From: Planctomycetota bacterium
GTDB lineage: Bacteria > Planctomycetota > UBA1135 > UBA2386
Direction of reading: 5' to 3'
DNA length: 59,159 nucleotides
Assembly (NCBI GenBank): GCA_021776805.1
Contig: JAJFFD010000076.1
Location: 1-59,159, forward strand
This document shows, piece by piece, positions 1-8,366 of the stretch; within the stretch, counting starts at the first letter, position 1, and every line of letters begins with the position of its first letter. The notes under the pieces were generated by a model, which did not search any database, was not told the origin of the DNA, and worked only from the letters and a program-made list of their open reading frames with translations. The translations under genes were made by a program, and so were the position numbers.

Positions 1-1
1 G

Positions 2-457
2 AAGTCTTTGGGGGTGCAGGTGACGCTCTGCTTCGAGCAGCTCTACACCGAGGTGGATGGCGATTCCGCGTCCTGTGCCGAACTCTTGGCCATGCTCTCC
101 AGCCTCGCCCGGGTCCCGATCAACCAGGGCTTTGGGATCACAGGCTCGATCAACCAAAAGGGCGATGTGCAGTCGGTCGGTGGGCTCAACCAGAAGGTCG
201 AGGGCTTCTTCCGCACCTGCCAGGCCCGGCGCCTCAAGCGGGGTCAGGGCGTGATCCTCCCACGGAGTAACGTGGTGGACTTGATGCTGGCGCCAGAAAT
301 CGTTGCTGCAGTGGAAGCTGGGAAATTCGAGATCCACGCAGTGGACCACGTCTTCGAAGCTCTGGCGATCATCACTGGCAGGGATGCCGCCGAAGTCATG
401 GCCAAGGTTAGAGATAGCTTGGATGGCTTCGCCAGGATGCGTGATTCGGAGGACTAG
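2..457 (+). CDS. Lon-like (LonB/COG1067-type) ATP-dependent protease, C-terminal fragment
   Basis: This is the 3' end of a gene that enters from the left edge; the frame is open from base 2, so the start is outside the window. The visible 151 or so residues form a peptidase S16 proteolytic domain. The nucleophile serine sits in DGDSAS and the partner lysine in GGLNQKVEGFF, with GITGSINQKGDVQSVGG between them. This is the Ser-Lys dyad arrangement of Lon proteases. The wording (GDSAS rather than the GPSAG of classic Lon, and INQKG before the lysine) is closer to the LonB/YcbZ-like AAA proteases than to LonA. The expected role is cytoplasmic ATP-dependent degradation of damaged or regulatory proteins, with the ATPase part lying upstream of the window. 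It is followed by about 160 bp before the next gene, in which I see no clear terminator. Confidence 0.85.
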   Translation, partial: KSLGVQVTLCFEQLYTEVDGDSASCAELLAMLSSLARVPINQGFGITGSINQKGDVQSVGGLNQKVEGFFRTCQARRLKRGQGVILPRSNVVDLMLAPEIVAAVEAGKFEIHAVDHVFEALAIITGRDAAEVMAKVRDSLDGFARMRDSED

Positions 458-618
458 CCGCCGACCGTGGCTCGCTTGTCCCGGCCTGATCTCCAGGCAA
501 AAGTCCCAGCTACCTGGCCAGAAAATTCCCGTATTCATGCGTCAACTCATGCTCGCCAGGGCCATTCAGGCATAATTCTCCCCGTACCCCCGCCACGAGC
601 CTGCGAACAAGACTCGAT

Positions 619-3246
619 ATGGCCAACCAACAACGCCTCGTAGAAGCAATCCTGCTTCCTTCTCTCGCATCGCTGTTCCTGAGTGGCCCTGCGCTTTCCC
701 AGGATCGAGAACCGTCCCCATTCGATGCCGCCAACATCGTCCTCGACGATGAGTTCAGTCGCATCGATGCACTGGTGGATATCAATTGGGATGGAGTCAT
801 GGACGGAGTGGGATTCTTCGTCAGTCCTGACGATGCCCTCAAGGGTGAGCTGCGGACCTTCATCAACGATGGTAAAGGTAGATTCAGCGCGACCGTCCTG
901 GCCAGCCTCGACATTGTGCGCAATCAGCCGGTGAACCAGCTCGTCGTCGGCGACTGGAACGGAGACGGACACGACGACTTTGCCCTGCTCGGCTCCGCCA
1001 AGATGCTGAGCTATCTGAGCAAGGGTGCTGATCAGCCTCTGCCTTACGGGCTTGTCGCCCTAAACTCAGACCCCCTGAGTCTCGCCGTCGGCGACTTCGA
1101 CGATGATGGGAAGGATGATATTGCCGCACTCTCCCTCGAGGGATTGCGCATTCATGACCATGGTCTGGTTGCGTCGACCTTGTTGCCATCGCCTCTCGGT
1201 ATTCTCTTGGCTGGCGAATTCACCGGCGACGATGTCATCGACATCGGTTTGGAAGGTCTCGGCCGGCTACAGATCATCAGGCACGATCCTGATCTCGATA
1301 GCTATGTGGATGGTCCGGAGTACTTGCATCCGAGTATGCAAAACGCACTTGTAAGTGTTGGTGACATCGATCGAGACGGGGACACGGACGTGACCTTCTT
1401 CGGTCCCCAGAGCTACATAGTCATGCGCCGTACAGGCTCGCAGACCTTTCAGGTCGAGGCTCAAGTCGCGGGTGGCCCGGCAGAGCAGCTCATCGACGTC
1501 GATGGGGATGGTGACCTGGATGGTGTCTGTTGCGGGGGTGGTGGTGGCACGCCGGTCCCCAGTCGCAATCGCGAACGCAACTACTTCCACATTGCGATCA
1601 ACGACAGCCCCAACATCGGAAGCAACAGCTTCCGGCCTGCGGTCCGCGTGCCTAGTCTCGGTGCTCGGCATTTGGCTGGGGCGAGCGATATAGATGGTGA
1701 CGGGAGAATCGATTTGGTTGCCGGTCGCTCCGTGCTCTTCGGCCGAGATGAACTGCCTGGTGACATGAAGCCCATGTCGGTGAATAACACCTGGCTGGTT
1801 CACGACCTGGACATGGACGGGGATCCAGACTTTGACTTCGGCCTGAACAACGCCCAGTTCAACGCGGGCGACGGCGCCTTCAATCAACAGGCTCCGCGCA
1901 TGCCCGCTCCGCCGGCAGGAGGCATCTGGAAGGCCCCCTACATCCGTGGTGACTTCGATGCAGATGGGGCGGTGGACATGATCGTCGGACACTACGTGGA
2001 AGACGGCGGGTTCCAACCTCCCTTCAAGTCCATGCGCTTCCTCCGCAACTGTGGTGGTGGCCACTTCGTGGATGCAGGACCAGCTGGTGCTGACGGTGAC
2101 TACTTCAAGCCCCCTGCGCCTTTTGGAGCCGGCTTCAACAATGCCCCACCCTTCCTGATCGCGGACATGAATGCGGACGGGGTCAATGACATCGCCGCCA
2201 ACACGGCTGGGGCGGCCTTCTCGCCGGATACGGTCTGGGTCTGGCACAACGACGGCAGCGGCTTCTTTACCCGGGTGATCAGCTACGAAGGGTCGCTCGT
2301 GTTGGCAGCAGCCAATTTCGATGGCGATGCCTATGGGGACCTGATCCTTGGCAGCTCCAGCGCCTACTTCCTGAGGCGTGGGGGCCCGAGTGGCTACGAA
2401 CCAGCTGTCCAGATCGGCACGCGTTTTCGAGCCAGCATCCCGGTGGTTGGAAACTTGAACGGCGATGCCTACCCGGATCTCTTCGGCATTCAGGGTAGCG
2501 GCAGCGGCCTCGGCAGCTCCGATCCGACCATCTTCTTCGGCGGGCCCAGCGCCTTTGTCGATGTCCAGACCATCGAAGGGGTTGTCTTGGAGAGTGCATC
2601 GGGTTCGACGCCCTTCGGTCTGTTTACCGGCGACATCGACGGGGATGGCAGGGGTGACCTGGCCATCAACGCGACCGGCGGAAGCAATTGGGGACTCGGC
2701 GCCTGGACTGCTCTACAGGACGATCAGGGTGGTTTTGCCTTCGTTCGCCAGTACCTGGATCTCCAACAGTTGGCTGATCTTGACGGCGACGGCGACCTGG
2801 ATGTGGTCGGTGATCTGCAAGTAGCGAACTTGACCGAGAGTGGCGCCAGTGCCGGCTACCGCCAGCAGTACGGCCTGCCGAGCGCAGGCACTGACGGTAT
2901 TGCACCGACACTCGGGGCGACCGGCCCCTTCCGGGCGGGCGAGACCCTGGACCTGCATTTCAGTGGCGGCCTGGGTGGCACAGTTGGCGTCTACTGGATC
3001 GGCGCTGGCAGCAGTGATCAGAGTCTTGCCGGTCTGAACATCAACATCTGGCCGCTGCGTACGAGTCGCAGGGTCATCCTCGACGGGGAGAATGACGAAG
3101 CGGGCGGAGGCAACGCCCTGCGCAGTCACCCCCTGCCCCTCGAGCTGATGGGTTCGGATCTCTTTCTGCAGGCCTTCTTCCTGGACCCACTGGGACCCCT
3201 TGGCATCAGCGCTAGCAATGGACTGCAACTGAGCATCGGCCACTAG
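619..3246 (+). CDS. Exported FG-GAP/VCBS repeat protein
   Basis: An 875-residue exported protein. An N-terminal hydrophobic stretch ending in PALSQD looks like a signal peptide with cleavage after ALS. The body carries about 14 FG-GAP/VCBS-type units with calcium-binding loops of the D-x-D-x-D-G kind, for example GDWNGDGHDDF, GDFDDDGKDDI, GDIDRDGDTDV, SDIDGDGRIDL, GDIDGDGRGDL and ADLDGDGDLDV. Such repeats usually fold as an integrin-like beta-propeller. The last roughly 110 residues (from about residue 763) read PTLGATGPFRAGETLDLHFS and end LFLQAFFLDPLGP..LQLSIGH. This resembles the C-terminal beta-domain seen on many planctomycete exoproteins and on the protease at 13992-15500. The start is ATG with no clear Shine-Dalgarno. 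Only 10 nt separate its stop from the sigma-fusion gene, so the two are probably cotranscribed. Substrate or ligand is unknown. Confidence 0.8.
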   Translation: MANQQRLVEAILLPSLASLFLSGPALSQDREPSPFDAANIVLDDEFSRIDALVDINWDGVMDGVGFFVSPDDALKGELRTFINDGKGRFSATVLASLDIVRNQPVNQLVVGDWNGDGHDDFALLGSAKMLSYLSKGADQPLPYGLVALNSDPLSLAVGDFDDDGKDDIAALSLEGLRIHDHGLVASTLLPSPLGILLAGEFTGDDVIDIGLEGLGRLQIIRHDPDLDSYVDGPEYLHPSMQNALVSVGDIDRDGDTDVTFFGPQSYIVMRRTGSQTFQVEAQVAGGPAEQLIDVDGDGDLDGVCCGGGGGTPVPSRNRERNYFHIAINDSPNIGSNSFRPAVRVPSLGARHLAGASDIDGDGRIDLVAGRSVLFGRDELPGDMKPMSVNNTWLVHDLDMDGDPDFDFGLNNAQFNAGDGAFNQQAPRMPAPPAGGIWKAPYIRGDFDADGAVDMIVGHYVEDGGFQPPFKSMRFLRNCGGGHFVDAGPAGADGDYFKPPAPFGAGFNNAPPFLIADMNADGVNDIAANTAGAAFSPDTVWVWHNDGSGFFTRVISYEGSLVLAAANFDGDAYGDLILGSSSAYFLRRGGPSGYEPAVQIGTRFRASIPVVGNLNGDAYPDLFGIQGSGSGLGSSDPTIFFGGPSAFVDVQTIEGVVLESASGSTPFGLFTGDIDGDGRGDLAINATGGSNWGLGAWTALQDDQGGFAFVRQYLDLQQLADLDGDGDLDVVGDLQVANLTESGASAGYRQQYGLPSAGTDGIAPTLGATGPFRAGETLDLHFSGGLGGTVGVYWIGAGSSDQSLAGLNINIWPLRTSRRVILDGENDEAGGGNALRSHPLPLELMGSDLFLQAFFLDPLGPLGISASNGLQLSIGH

Positions 3247-3256
3247 GGTCCGATCC

Positions 3257-5434
3257 GTGGCCCGCAAGATCGATCGAGCCTTCGAGGCTTTCGTCAAGCG
3301 CGGAGATCCGGAGGCTCTGTCCCGTGTCTTCGATGCGACTGCCGGCGAGCTTCTTCGCGTCGGCAGTCATTTGGTCAAGGACCTGGCCAGTGCGGAAGAT
3401 CTGGTGCAGATGACCTTCCTCGCGGCTATCGAGGACCGTGGGACGCACGTCCCGGGAAGGCCGGTCCTGCCCTGGCTGCTCGGCATCATGGCCAACCGGG
3501 CGCGCAATATGCGCCGGGTCGAGAGGCGGCGGCCCGACCCCCAGCGTTTGCAGGCTGACCTTCCGGTGGGACCCTCCGAGCAGGCCCAGGCCAGCGAACT
3601 GAGCGCGGCGGTGGAAGATGCTGTCGCCAATCTTCCGGATCCGTATCGGCCAGTGCTCAATCTGCATCTTCGTCACGGTCTCTCAGCGGCCGAAATAGCG
3701 CTCTCTCTGGAGCGACCTCAGGCTACGGTTCGCAGCCAACTCGCTCGTGGAATGGACCGCCTGCGCAGAGCCTTGCCGGCAGGATTCGCAACCGGTTTCG
3801 CCATGCTGCCTACGACTCGAGGTATGGCCGCCATCCGCCAGGAAGTCCTGGATCAGGCACAGGAGCTCAGGCCTGTCGAAGCTGAGGTCCTGGCTACGGG
3901 GAGCAGCAGCTTGATCCTGAGTCTGATAGCTCTCGGCCTGGTGCTCCTCTCTGGATTCTATTTCTGGCAGCCGGGAGATGCGGAGCTGCCCCTCGACTCA
4001 GACTCGAGCAGCCTCGCTGAAAACACAGGAGCGGCACCAGCGCCAGTAATCCGAGACGAGCCGTTCTTTCGCATAGTTCGGACTGGAGCTCCGTCCCCAG
4101 AGGCCAAGTCTGCCTTGGCGAGTCTTCTCGTCCGAGCTCGTCTGGCGGATGGCAGTCTTGCAGCCGGCGCCCCGGGCCTACTCATCTCTTCCAACGGCGA
4201 AATGGGTGTCGATGAGCAGAGCTTGCGCTTCGATGCAGAGGGAGAACTGCGCGTCGAAGGGCTGGAGCCTGGCCATTATTTCGTGCACGGGCTTCAGGGC
4301 GGTACGGTCGATCTGGAACTCGGTCCGGGGGATGAGGGCGAGGCCAGCTTGGAGATACCCGCAGGCCTTTCCGTGTCGGGACAGGTTGTCGATGCCGAGG
4401 GTAGAGCCCTGGCCGATGCAGCCATCCTGCTCTGCTACAGCATCTTTGCTCTGGAGCGCCGAGAAGAAGTGACGCGCAGTGACTCGCAGGGTCGCTTCCG
4501 CGTCGAGCATCTGCAAGCCGGGCGCGCCCTGACCGCGGTCGGCGCAAGCGGGCTGCCGGCGAGCATCCACTGGGTGCAGGCGGGGAAGACTGAAGAAGAG
4601 CTGATTCGCCTGCAGGTCGGCGGCAGCGAGGCAAGCTTGCAGGGGGTGGTTCGGGCCTTCGACGGGAGTCCGATTGCCGGTGCCCGAATCCAGGTCGGTG
4701 CCTCGACCCTGGCCACGGATGGCTCGACCAGCTTGCCGCCATCGACGGCGGTCAGCGGAAAGGGCGGCAGCTTCTCCCTGGCCTCGGTGCAAATTGGCGC
4801 GGCGATTCCGATCTGGGTACGTGCGGTGGGTACGGCTCCCTGGCACCGGGTCTTGAACCTCGCAGCCGGCGAATCGGTGGAGATCCAGGTCGAGCTCGGG
4901 CCGGGTGCGACCCTGAGAGGACGGGTGGATGACGGGCTCGGGCGACCCATACACCGCGCCCTGATCTCGATCACGTCTCCCCGGATCCACCCGGTCTCGC
5001 AGCGCAGCCCGCGCTGGGCCGGGGGGGATGCCTGGACCGACGCTGGGGGACGCTTCGAGATTCGTCATCTCGTCCCCGGCGAGGCCAGCCTCTTGGCCCG
5101 TCACAGCGAGCATCGTGCCCTGGAGCAGACGATGAACTTCCAGCATGGCAGCGATCGCGAATGGTACCCGGTGCTGGGCAAGGGTCTGATGATCCGTGGT
5201 CTGCTCCTGGACGCGCAGGGCGAGGCCCTGTCGGAGCGGTTCGTGCGGATCTACGACCCGAGGGATCTGTACAGCCACCGTCTCACCAAGAGCAACGCCG
5301 AGGGTCGCTTCCTCTTCGACACCTGTGACGATGTGATCTACCAGCTGAGTGTGGGGTTGAAGGAGGAGGAGCTGAGCCTGGTCCTGCCGGAGATCAGCCC
5401 GGGACCGGAGCTGCACCGGGTCGTCCTGCGCTAG
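3257..5434 (+). CDS. ECF sigma factor fused to membrane helix and carboxypeptidase-regulatory-like repeats
   Basis: A 725-residue fusion starting at GTG. Residues about 5-90 form a sigma-70 region 2 (SAEDLVQMTFLAAIED, then LPWLLGIMANRARNMRRVERRR). Residues about 118-172 form region 4 with its helix-turn-helix (LPDPYRPVLNLHLRHGLSAAEIALSL, then ATVRSQLARGMDRLRR). A transmembrane helix follows at about 217-237 (SLILSLIALGLVLLSGFYF). The remaining roughly 490 residues would be extracytoplasmic and contain about five carboxypeptidase-regulatory-like beta-sandwich repeats, with signatures such as VSGQVVDAEGRALADAAI, LQGVVRAFDGSPIAGARI and LRGRVDDGLGRPIHRALI. This suggests a membrane-tethered sigma factor whose outer part could sense or bind something. 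A cleavage-released form is possible but unproven. It lies 10 nt after the FG-GAP gene. A second protein of the same architecture is at 25666-28818. Confidence 0.82.
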   Translation: MARKIDRAFEAFVKRGDPEALSRVFDATAGELLRVGSHLVKDLASAEDLVQMTFLAAIEDRGTHVPGRPVLPWLLGIMANRARNMRRVERRRPDPQRLQADLPVGPSEQAQASELSAAVEDAVANLPDPYRPVLNLHLRHGLSAAEIALSLERPQATVRSQLARGMDRLRRALPAGFATGFAMLPTTRGMAAIRQEVLDQAQELRPVEAEVLATGSSSLILSLIALGLVLLSGFYFWQPGDAELPLDSDSSSLAENTGAAPAPVIRDEPFFRIVRTGAPSPEAKSALASLLVRARLADGSLAAGAPGLLISSNGEMGVDEQSLRFDAEGELRVEGLEPGHYFVHGLQGGTVDLELGPGDEGEASLEIPAGLSVSGQVVDAEGRALADAAILLCYSIFALERREEVTRSDSQGRFRVEHLQAGRALTAVGASGLPASIHWVQAGKTEEELIRLQVGGSEASLQGVVRAFDGSPIAGARIQVGASTLATDGSTSLPPSTAVSGKGGSFSLASVQIGAAIPIWVRAVGTAPWHRVLNLAAGESVEIQVELGPGATLRGRVDDGLGRPIHRALISITSPRIHPVSQRSPRWAGGDAWTDAGGRFEIRHLVPGEASLLARHSEHRALEQTMNFQHGSDREWYPVLGKGLMIRGLLLDAQGEALSERFVRIYDPRDLYSHRLTKSNAEGRFLFDTCDDVIYQLSVGLKEEELSLVLPEISPGPELHRVVLR

Positions 5435-5443
5435 TCGCTTCTC

Positions 5444-6184
5444 TCAGCGGCCGGGCTTGGGGCGCAGGCTATCGAAGGGCCGTTGGCTCCATGCGGCTCG
5501 CCAGGCGAGTTTGAATTCCCCTTCGCTGGGGTTTCCCCGCAGCATCACGCTGGCAACCTGAAAGCGTCCCTCGCCCCGAGCCCGGTTCAGCAGGTCAGAT
5601 CCTGCCAGGATCAGCTTGCTCTGACTGACGCCGTGGGCGTCCGCCATCGGCACCTTGTGCTCTGCGGCCAGATCCGCGGTGGCCTGCAGGTAGCGGCTCC
5701 AAAGCTCTTCGTCTTCACCCTCGGGTCGCTGCGAGAGGGTTTCACAACCCTCATGGGTGAGGACCAGGCAGAGCGACAGGCGATGCTTGCGGAGGGCGCG
5801 CTCGATAAGGCTCAGGTCCCGAGCTTCGATCCTGGGACCGGGGCTGGCGAGGATGAGCAAGTCCGTACGTTTCTGACCGAAGATTTTGGCAGGATCGAGG
5901 TCTGCGTCCGCGCAAACCACCACCGCGGCCAGGTAGCGGCCAGCGCCCTCCGGCTTTCGACTGCTTTGTTCTGCGGCCTGCTCGGTCAACGCCTGGCGCC
6001 GACGGCTCTGTGCTTCGGCCTTGGCCGCGCCAAATTTCATGACCTGCAGGGCGTCGATTGGAAACAGACCCAGCCTCGGTCGGTGCAGGGGAGGTCGATC
6101 CTTGGGGTCATTGGCCTTCTGTCGGGCATCCTGGGCGGGCGCGAGGGCGGTCAGAGAAAGGGCGAGGAGGATGATCCGGCGCAT
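5444..6184 (-). CDS. Exported beta-carbonic-anhydrase-like protein, divergent
   Basis: A 246-residue protein with an N-terminal signal peptide (MRRIILLALSLTALAPAQ, probable cleavage near Ala17). The middle resembles the beta-carbonic anhydrase core. VVVCADADLDPAKIF corresponds to the family's CSDSRxxPxxIF segment, then DLLILASPGPRIEARDLSLIERAL to the DLFVxRxAGN..SxEYA segment, then LCLVLTHEGCETL to the LGHxxCG segment. The zinc ligands of the family are therefore present: Cys91, Asp93, His144 and Cys147. The arginine that normally pairs with the aspartate (CxDxR) is Asp95 here, and the GN turn is not kept. It could be a periplasmic carbonic anhydrase, or a metal-binding relative that lost activity. 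It is convergent with the sigma fusion, with 9 nt between stops. Family placement is my inference from motifs only. Confidence 0.5.
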   Translation of the reverse strand: MRRIILLALSLTALAPAQDARQKANDPKDRPPLHRPRLGLFPIDALQVMKFGAAKAEAQSRRRQALTEQAAEQSSRKPEGAGRYLAAVVVCADADLDPAKIFGQKRTDLLILASPGPRIEARDLSLIERALRKHRLSLCLVLTHEGCETLSQRPEGEDEELWSRYLQATADLAAEHKVPMADAHGVSQSKLILAGSDLLNRARGEGRFQVASVMLRGNPSEGEFKLAWRAAWSQRPFDSLRPKPGR

Positions 6185-6482
6185 GCCTACTCATCGAGAG
6201 CTACAGCGTGGGGGGTTGAATGGCCTCTGACTGCGTTCCCGAGAGTCCCATCGCAGGGGGGCTTTGGCCACGGGCAAGTCCAGGCGGGGGCGGCCCGCGC
6301 CGCCGGAATCCCTGAGCTGGCTAGCCCGGGAGTTGAGCATGGAAGCGCTCCGCCGCGCGGAGTATAGATAGGCGATTCGCCTGCCTTCCCTCGTTCCGGA
6401 AGGGGCTCGGGCCTCCGGTCTATCGCCCCCTCGCCGCAGCGCTATAGTACCCGCCCCAACACGGGCATTTTACCGAGATCAG
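6185..6482. other. Divergent intergenic region upstream of korA
   Basis: About 298 bases separate the start of the exported minus-strand gene from korA. No convincing ORF is visible. A TATAGT hexamer at 6443-6448 lies about 34 nt before the korA ATG and could be a -10 element, but I see no good -35 at 17 nt upstream. A second TATAGA-like hexamer is at 6363-6368. The region presumably holds promoters for both flanking genes. Confidence 0.35.
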
Positions 6483-8366
6483 ATGACAGAGAGTGAGACC
6501 GAGCCTCAGGCCAAGAGCACCAATCGCGAGGAACTGGAGCAGGTAGTCATCCGCTTTGCGGGCGACTCCGGCGACGGCATGCAGCTCACCGGCGGTGAGT
6601 TCACGCGAACCTCTGCGGTCATGGGCAACGACCTGGCCACATTCCCGGACTTCCCCGCGGAGATTCGCGCTCCAGCCGGCACCCTACCTGGGGTTTCCGC
6701 CTTTCAGTTGCGCTTCTCCAACTTCGACATCCATACGCCGGGTGATCATCCGGACGTCTTGGTGGCGATGAATCCGGCTGCACTCAAGGTGCACCTGCGG
6801 GAACTCAAGAAGGACGGCATCCTTCTGCTCAACACGGCGAAATTCCGTCCCGCTGATCTGAAGAAGGCCAAGTACGAGCAGAATCCCCTGGAGGATGGCT
6901 CCCTTGAAGGATGGCGCGTAATCAAGGTTGACCTGGAGAAGTTGACGCATGAGGCCCTCGCAGAGTCGCCTCTGGACAAGCGTTCCAAGGACCGCTGCAA
7001 GAACATGTACGCCCTCGGCATCCTCTACTGGCTCTTCAGCCGAGACATGGAGCCGAGCCTGCGTTACATCGAGACCAAGTTCGGCAAGAAGCTGCCGGAG
7101 GTCGCTGCGGCGAACAAGCGCGTGCTGCAGTCGGGCTTCAACTACGCCGACATCAGTGGCATCTTCCAGACCGCCTACAAGGTGGCGCCGGCCACTTTCA
7201 TGAAGCCCGGTCGCTACCGCAACATCATGGGATCCCAGGCTATGTGTTTGGGTCTGGTGGCCGCGTCCAAGCAGTCCGGTTTGCCGATCATGCTCGGTTC
7301 CTACCCGATCACTCCGGCCAGCGAGGTTCTGCACCAGCTCAGCAGCTACAAGCATCATGGTGTGGTCACATTCCAAGCGGAGGATGAGATCGCCGCGGTT
7401 TGTGCGGCCATCGGCGCGTCCTATGTCGGCAAGATTGGGATTACCTCCACCAGTGGTCCAGGTCTGGCACTCAAGGCTGAAGCGATCGGGCTGGCAGTGA
7501 TGACCGAGCTGCCCCTCGTCGTCATCAACGTGCAGCGAGCCGGACCGAGTACCGGCCTGCCCACGAAGACCGAACAGGCAGATCTCTTGCAGGCCATGTT
7601 CGGGCGGAACGGCGAGTGTCCGGTGGTGGTGCTCTCGGCGACCATGCCTTCTGATGCCTTCGATATCTCCTTCGAAGCCGTGCGCATCGCCCTCAAGCAC
7701 ATGACCCCGGTCATCTTGCTCTCGGATGGCTACATCGCCAACGGCGCCGAACCCTGGCTCATCCCCAACGCGGCTGATTTGCCGGAGATCAATGTTGAGT
7801 TTGCTACGGCGCCTCCAGAGGGTGAGGAATTTCAGCCCTATGCCCGCGATCCGGAGACCCTGGCTCGTCCCTGGGCCTTGCCTGGTACGCCGGGTTTGAT
7901 GCATCGCATCGGTGGCCTCGAGAAGCAGGATGGCACCGGCAACATCTCCTACGATCCGGACAACCACGAGCACATGGTGAAGACCCGTGCGGAGAAGGTA
8001 GCTCGTGTCGCCAATGACATCCCGCCCGCCACAACCATCGGCCCAGAGAGCGGTGATGTCCTGGTCCTGGGATGGGGCTCGACTCGGGGCGCCATTACCG
8101 GCGCAGTGACTCGATTGCAAAAGGCTGGTCACAAGGTCAGCGGTTGTTCAATTCAGTATCTCAATCCACTTCCCCCCAACCTCGAGTCCTTGATGCGCTC
8201 CTTTGACAAAGTCATCCTTCCCGAAATGAACATGGGGCAGCTATCCCTCTTGCTTCGTGCTCGCTTCCTGATCGACATCGAGTCCTTCTGCAAGGTGCAG
8301 GGGCAGCCATTCAGCAGTGACGAGATCGAAGAGCGTGTGCTCGCGAGCCTCGCGGAGGTGAAGTGA
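6483..8366 (+). CDS. korA: 2-oxoglutarate:ferredoxin oxidoreductase, alpha subunit with fused gamma domain
   Basis: A 627-residue 2-oxoacid:acceptor oxidoreductase subunit. Residues about 20-200 form the gamma domain (VIRFAGDSGDGMQLTGGEF, then FPAEIRAPAGTLPGVSAFQL). From about 240 comes the alpha, pyrimidine-binding domain (GSYPITPASEVLH, FQAEDEIAAVCAAIGASYVG, TSTSGPGLALKAEAIGLA, QRAGPSTGLPTKTEQADL). The C-terminal transketolase-like part includes VLGWGSTRGAI. With KorB it catalyses CoA- and ferredoxin-dependent oxidative decarboxylation of 2-oxoglutarate to succinyl-CoA in the TCA cycle, or the reverse. Substrate choice within the family is inferred from the gamma-alpha fusion plus beta layout typical of KorAB. 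The stop codon overlaps the korB start by one base, so the two are translationally coupled. Aconitase is encoded elsewhere in the window (20083-22776). Confidence 0.93.
   Translation: MTESETEPQAKSTNREELEQVVIRFAGDSGDGMQLTGGEFTRTSAVMGNDLATFPDFPAEIRAPAGTLPGVSAFQLRFSNFDIHTPGDHPDVLVAMNPAALKVHLRELKKDGILLLNTAKFRPADLKKAKYEQNPLEDGSLEGWRVIKVDLEKLTHEALAESPLDKRSKDRCKNMYALGILYWLFSRDMEPSLRYIETKFGKKLPEVAAANKRVLQSGFNYADISGIFQTAYKVAPATFMKPGRYRNIMGSQAMCLGLVAASKQSGLPIMLGSYPITPASEVLHQLSSYKHHGVVTFQAEDEIAAVCAAIGASYVGKIGITSTSGPGLALKAEAIGLAVMTELPLVVINVQRAGPSTGLPTKTEQADLLQAMFGRNGECPVVVLSATMPSDAFDISFEAVRIALKHMTPVILLSDGYIANGAEPWLIPNAADLPEINVEFATAPPEGEEFQPYARDPETLARPWALPGTPGLMHRIGGLEKQDGTGNISYDPDNHEHMVKTRAEKVARVANDIPPATTIGPESGDVLVLGWGSTRGAITGAVTRLQKAGHKVSGCSIQYLNPLPPNLESLMRSFDKVILPEMNMGQLSLLLRARFLIDIESFCKVQGQPFSSDEIEERVLASLAEVK

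Noticed and set aside
1267..2247. 326-aa minus-strand ORF inside the FG-GAP gene
   Set aside because: Mirror of DxDxDG repeats; Val/Ile/His-rich pseudo-repeats are an artefact of the sense repeats.
6684..8132. 482-aa minus-strand ORF inside korA
   Set aside because: Antisense to a fully conserved KorA; His/Arg/Gly-rich composition typical of mirror frames.
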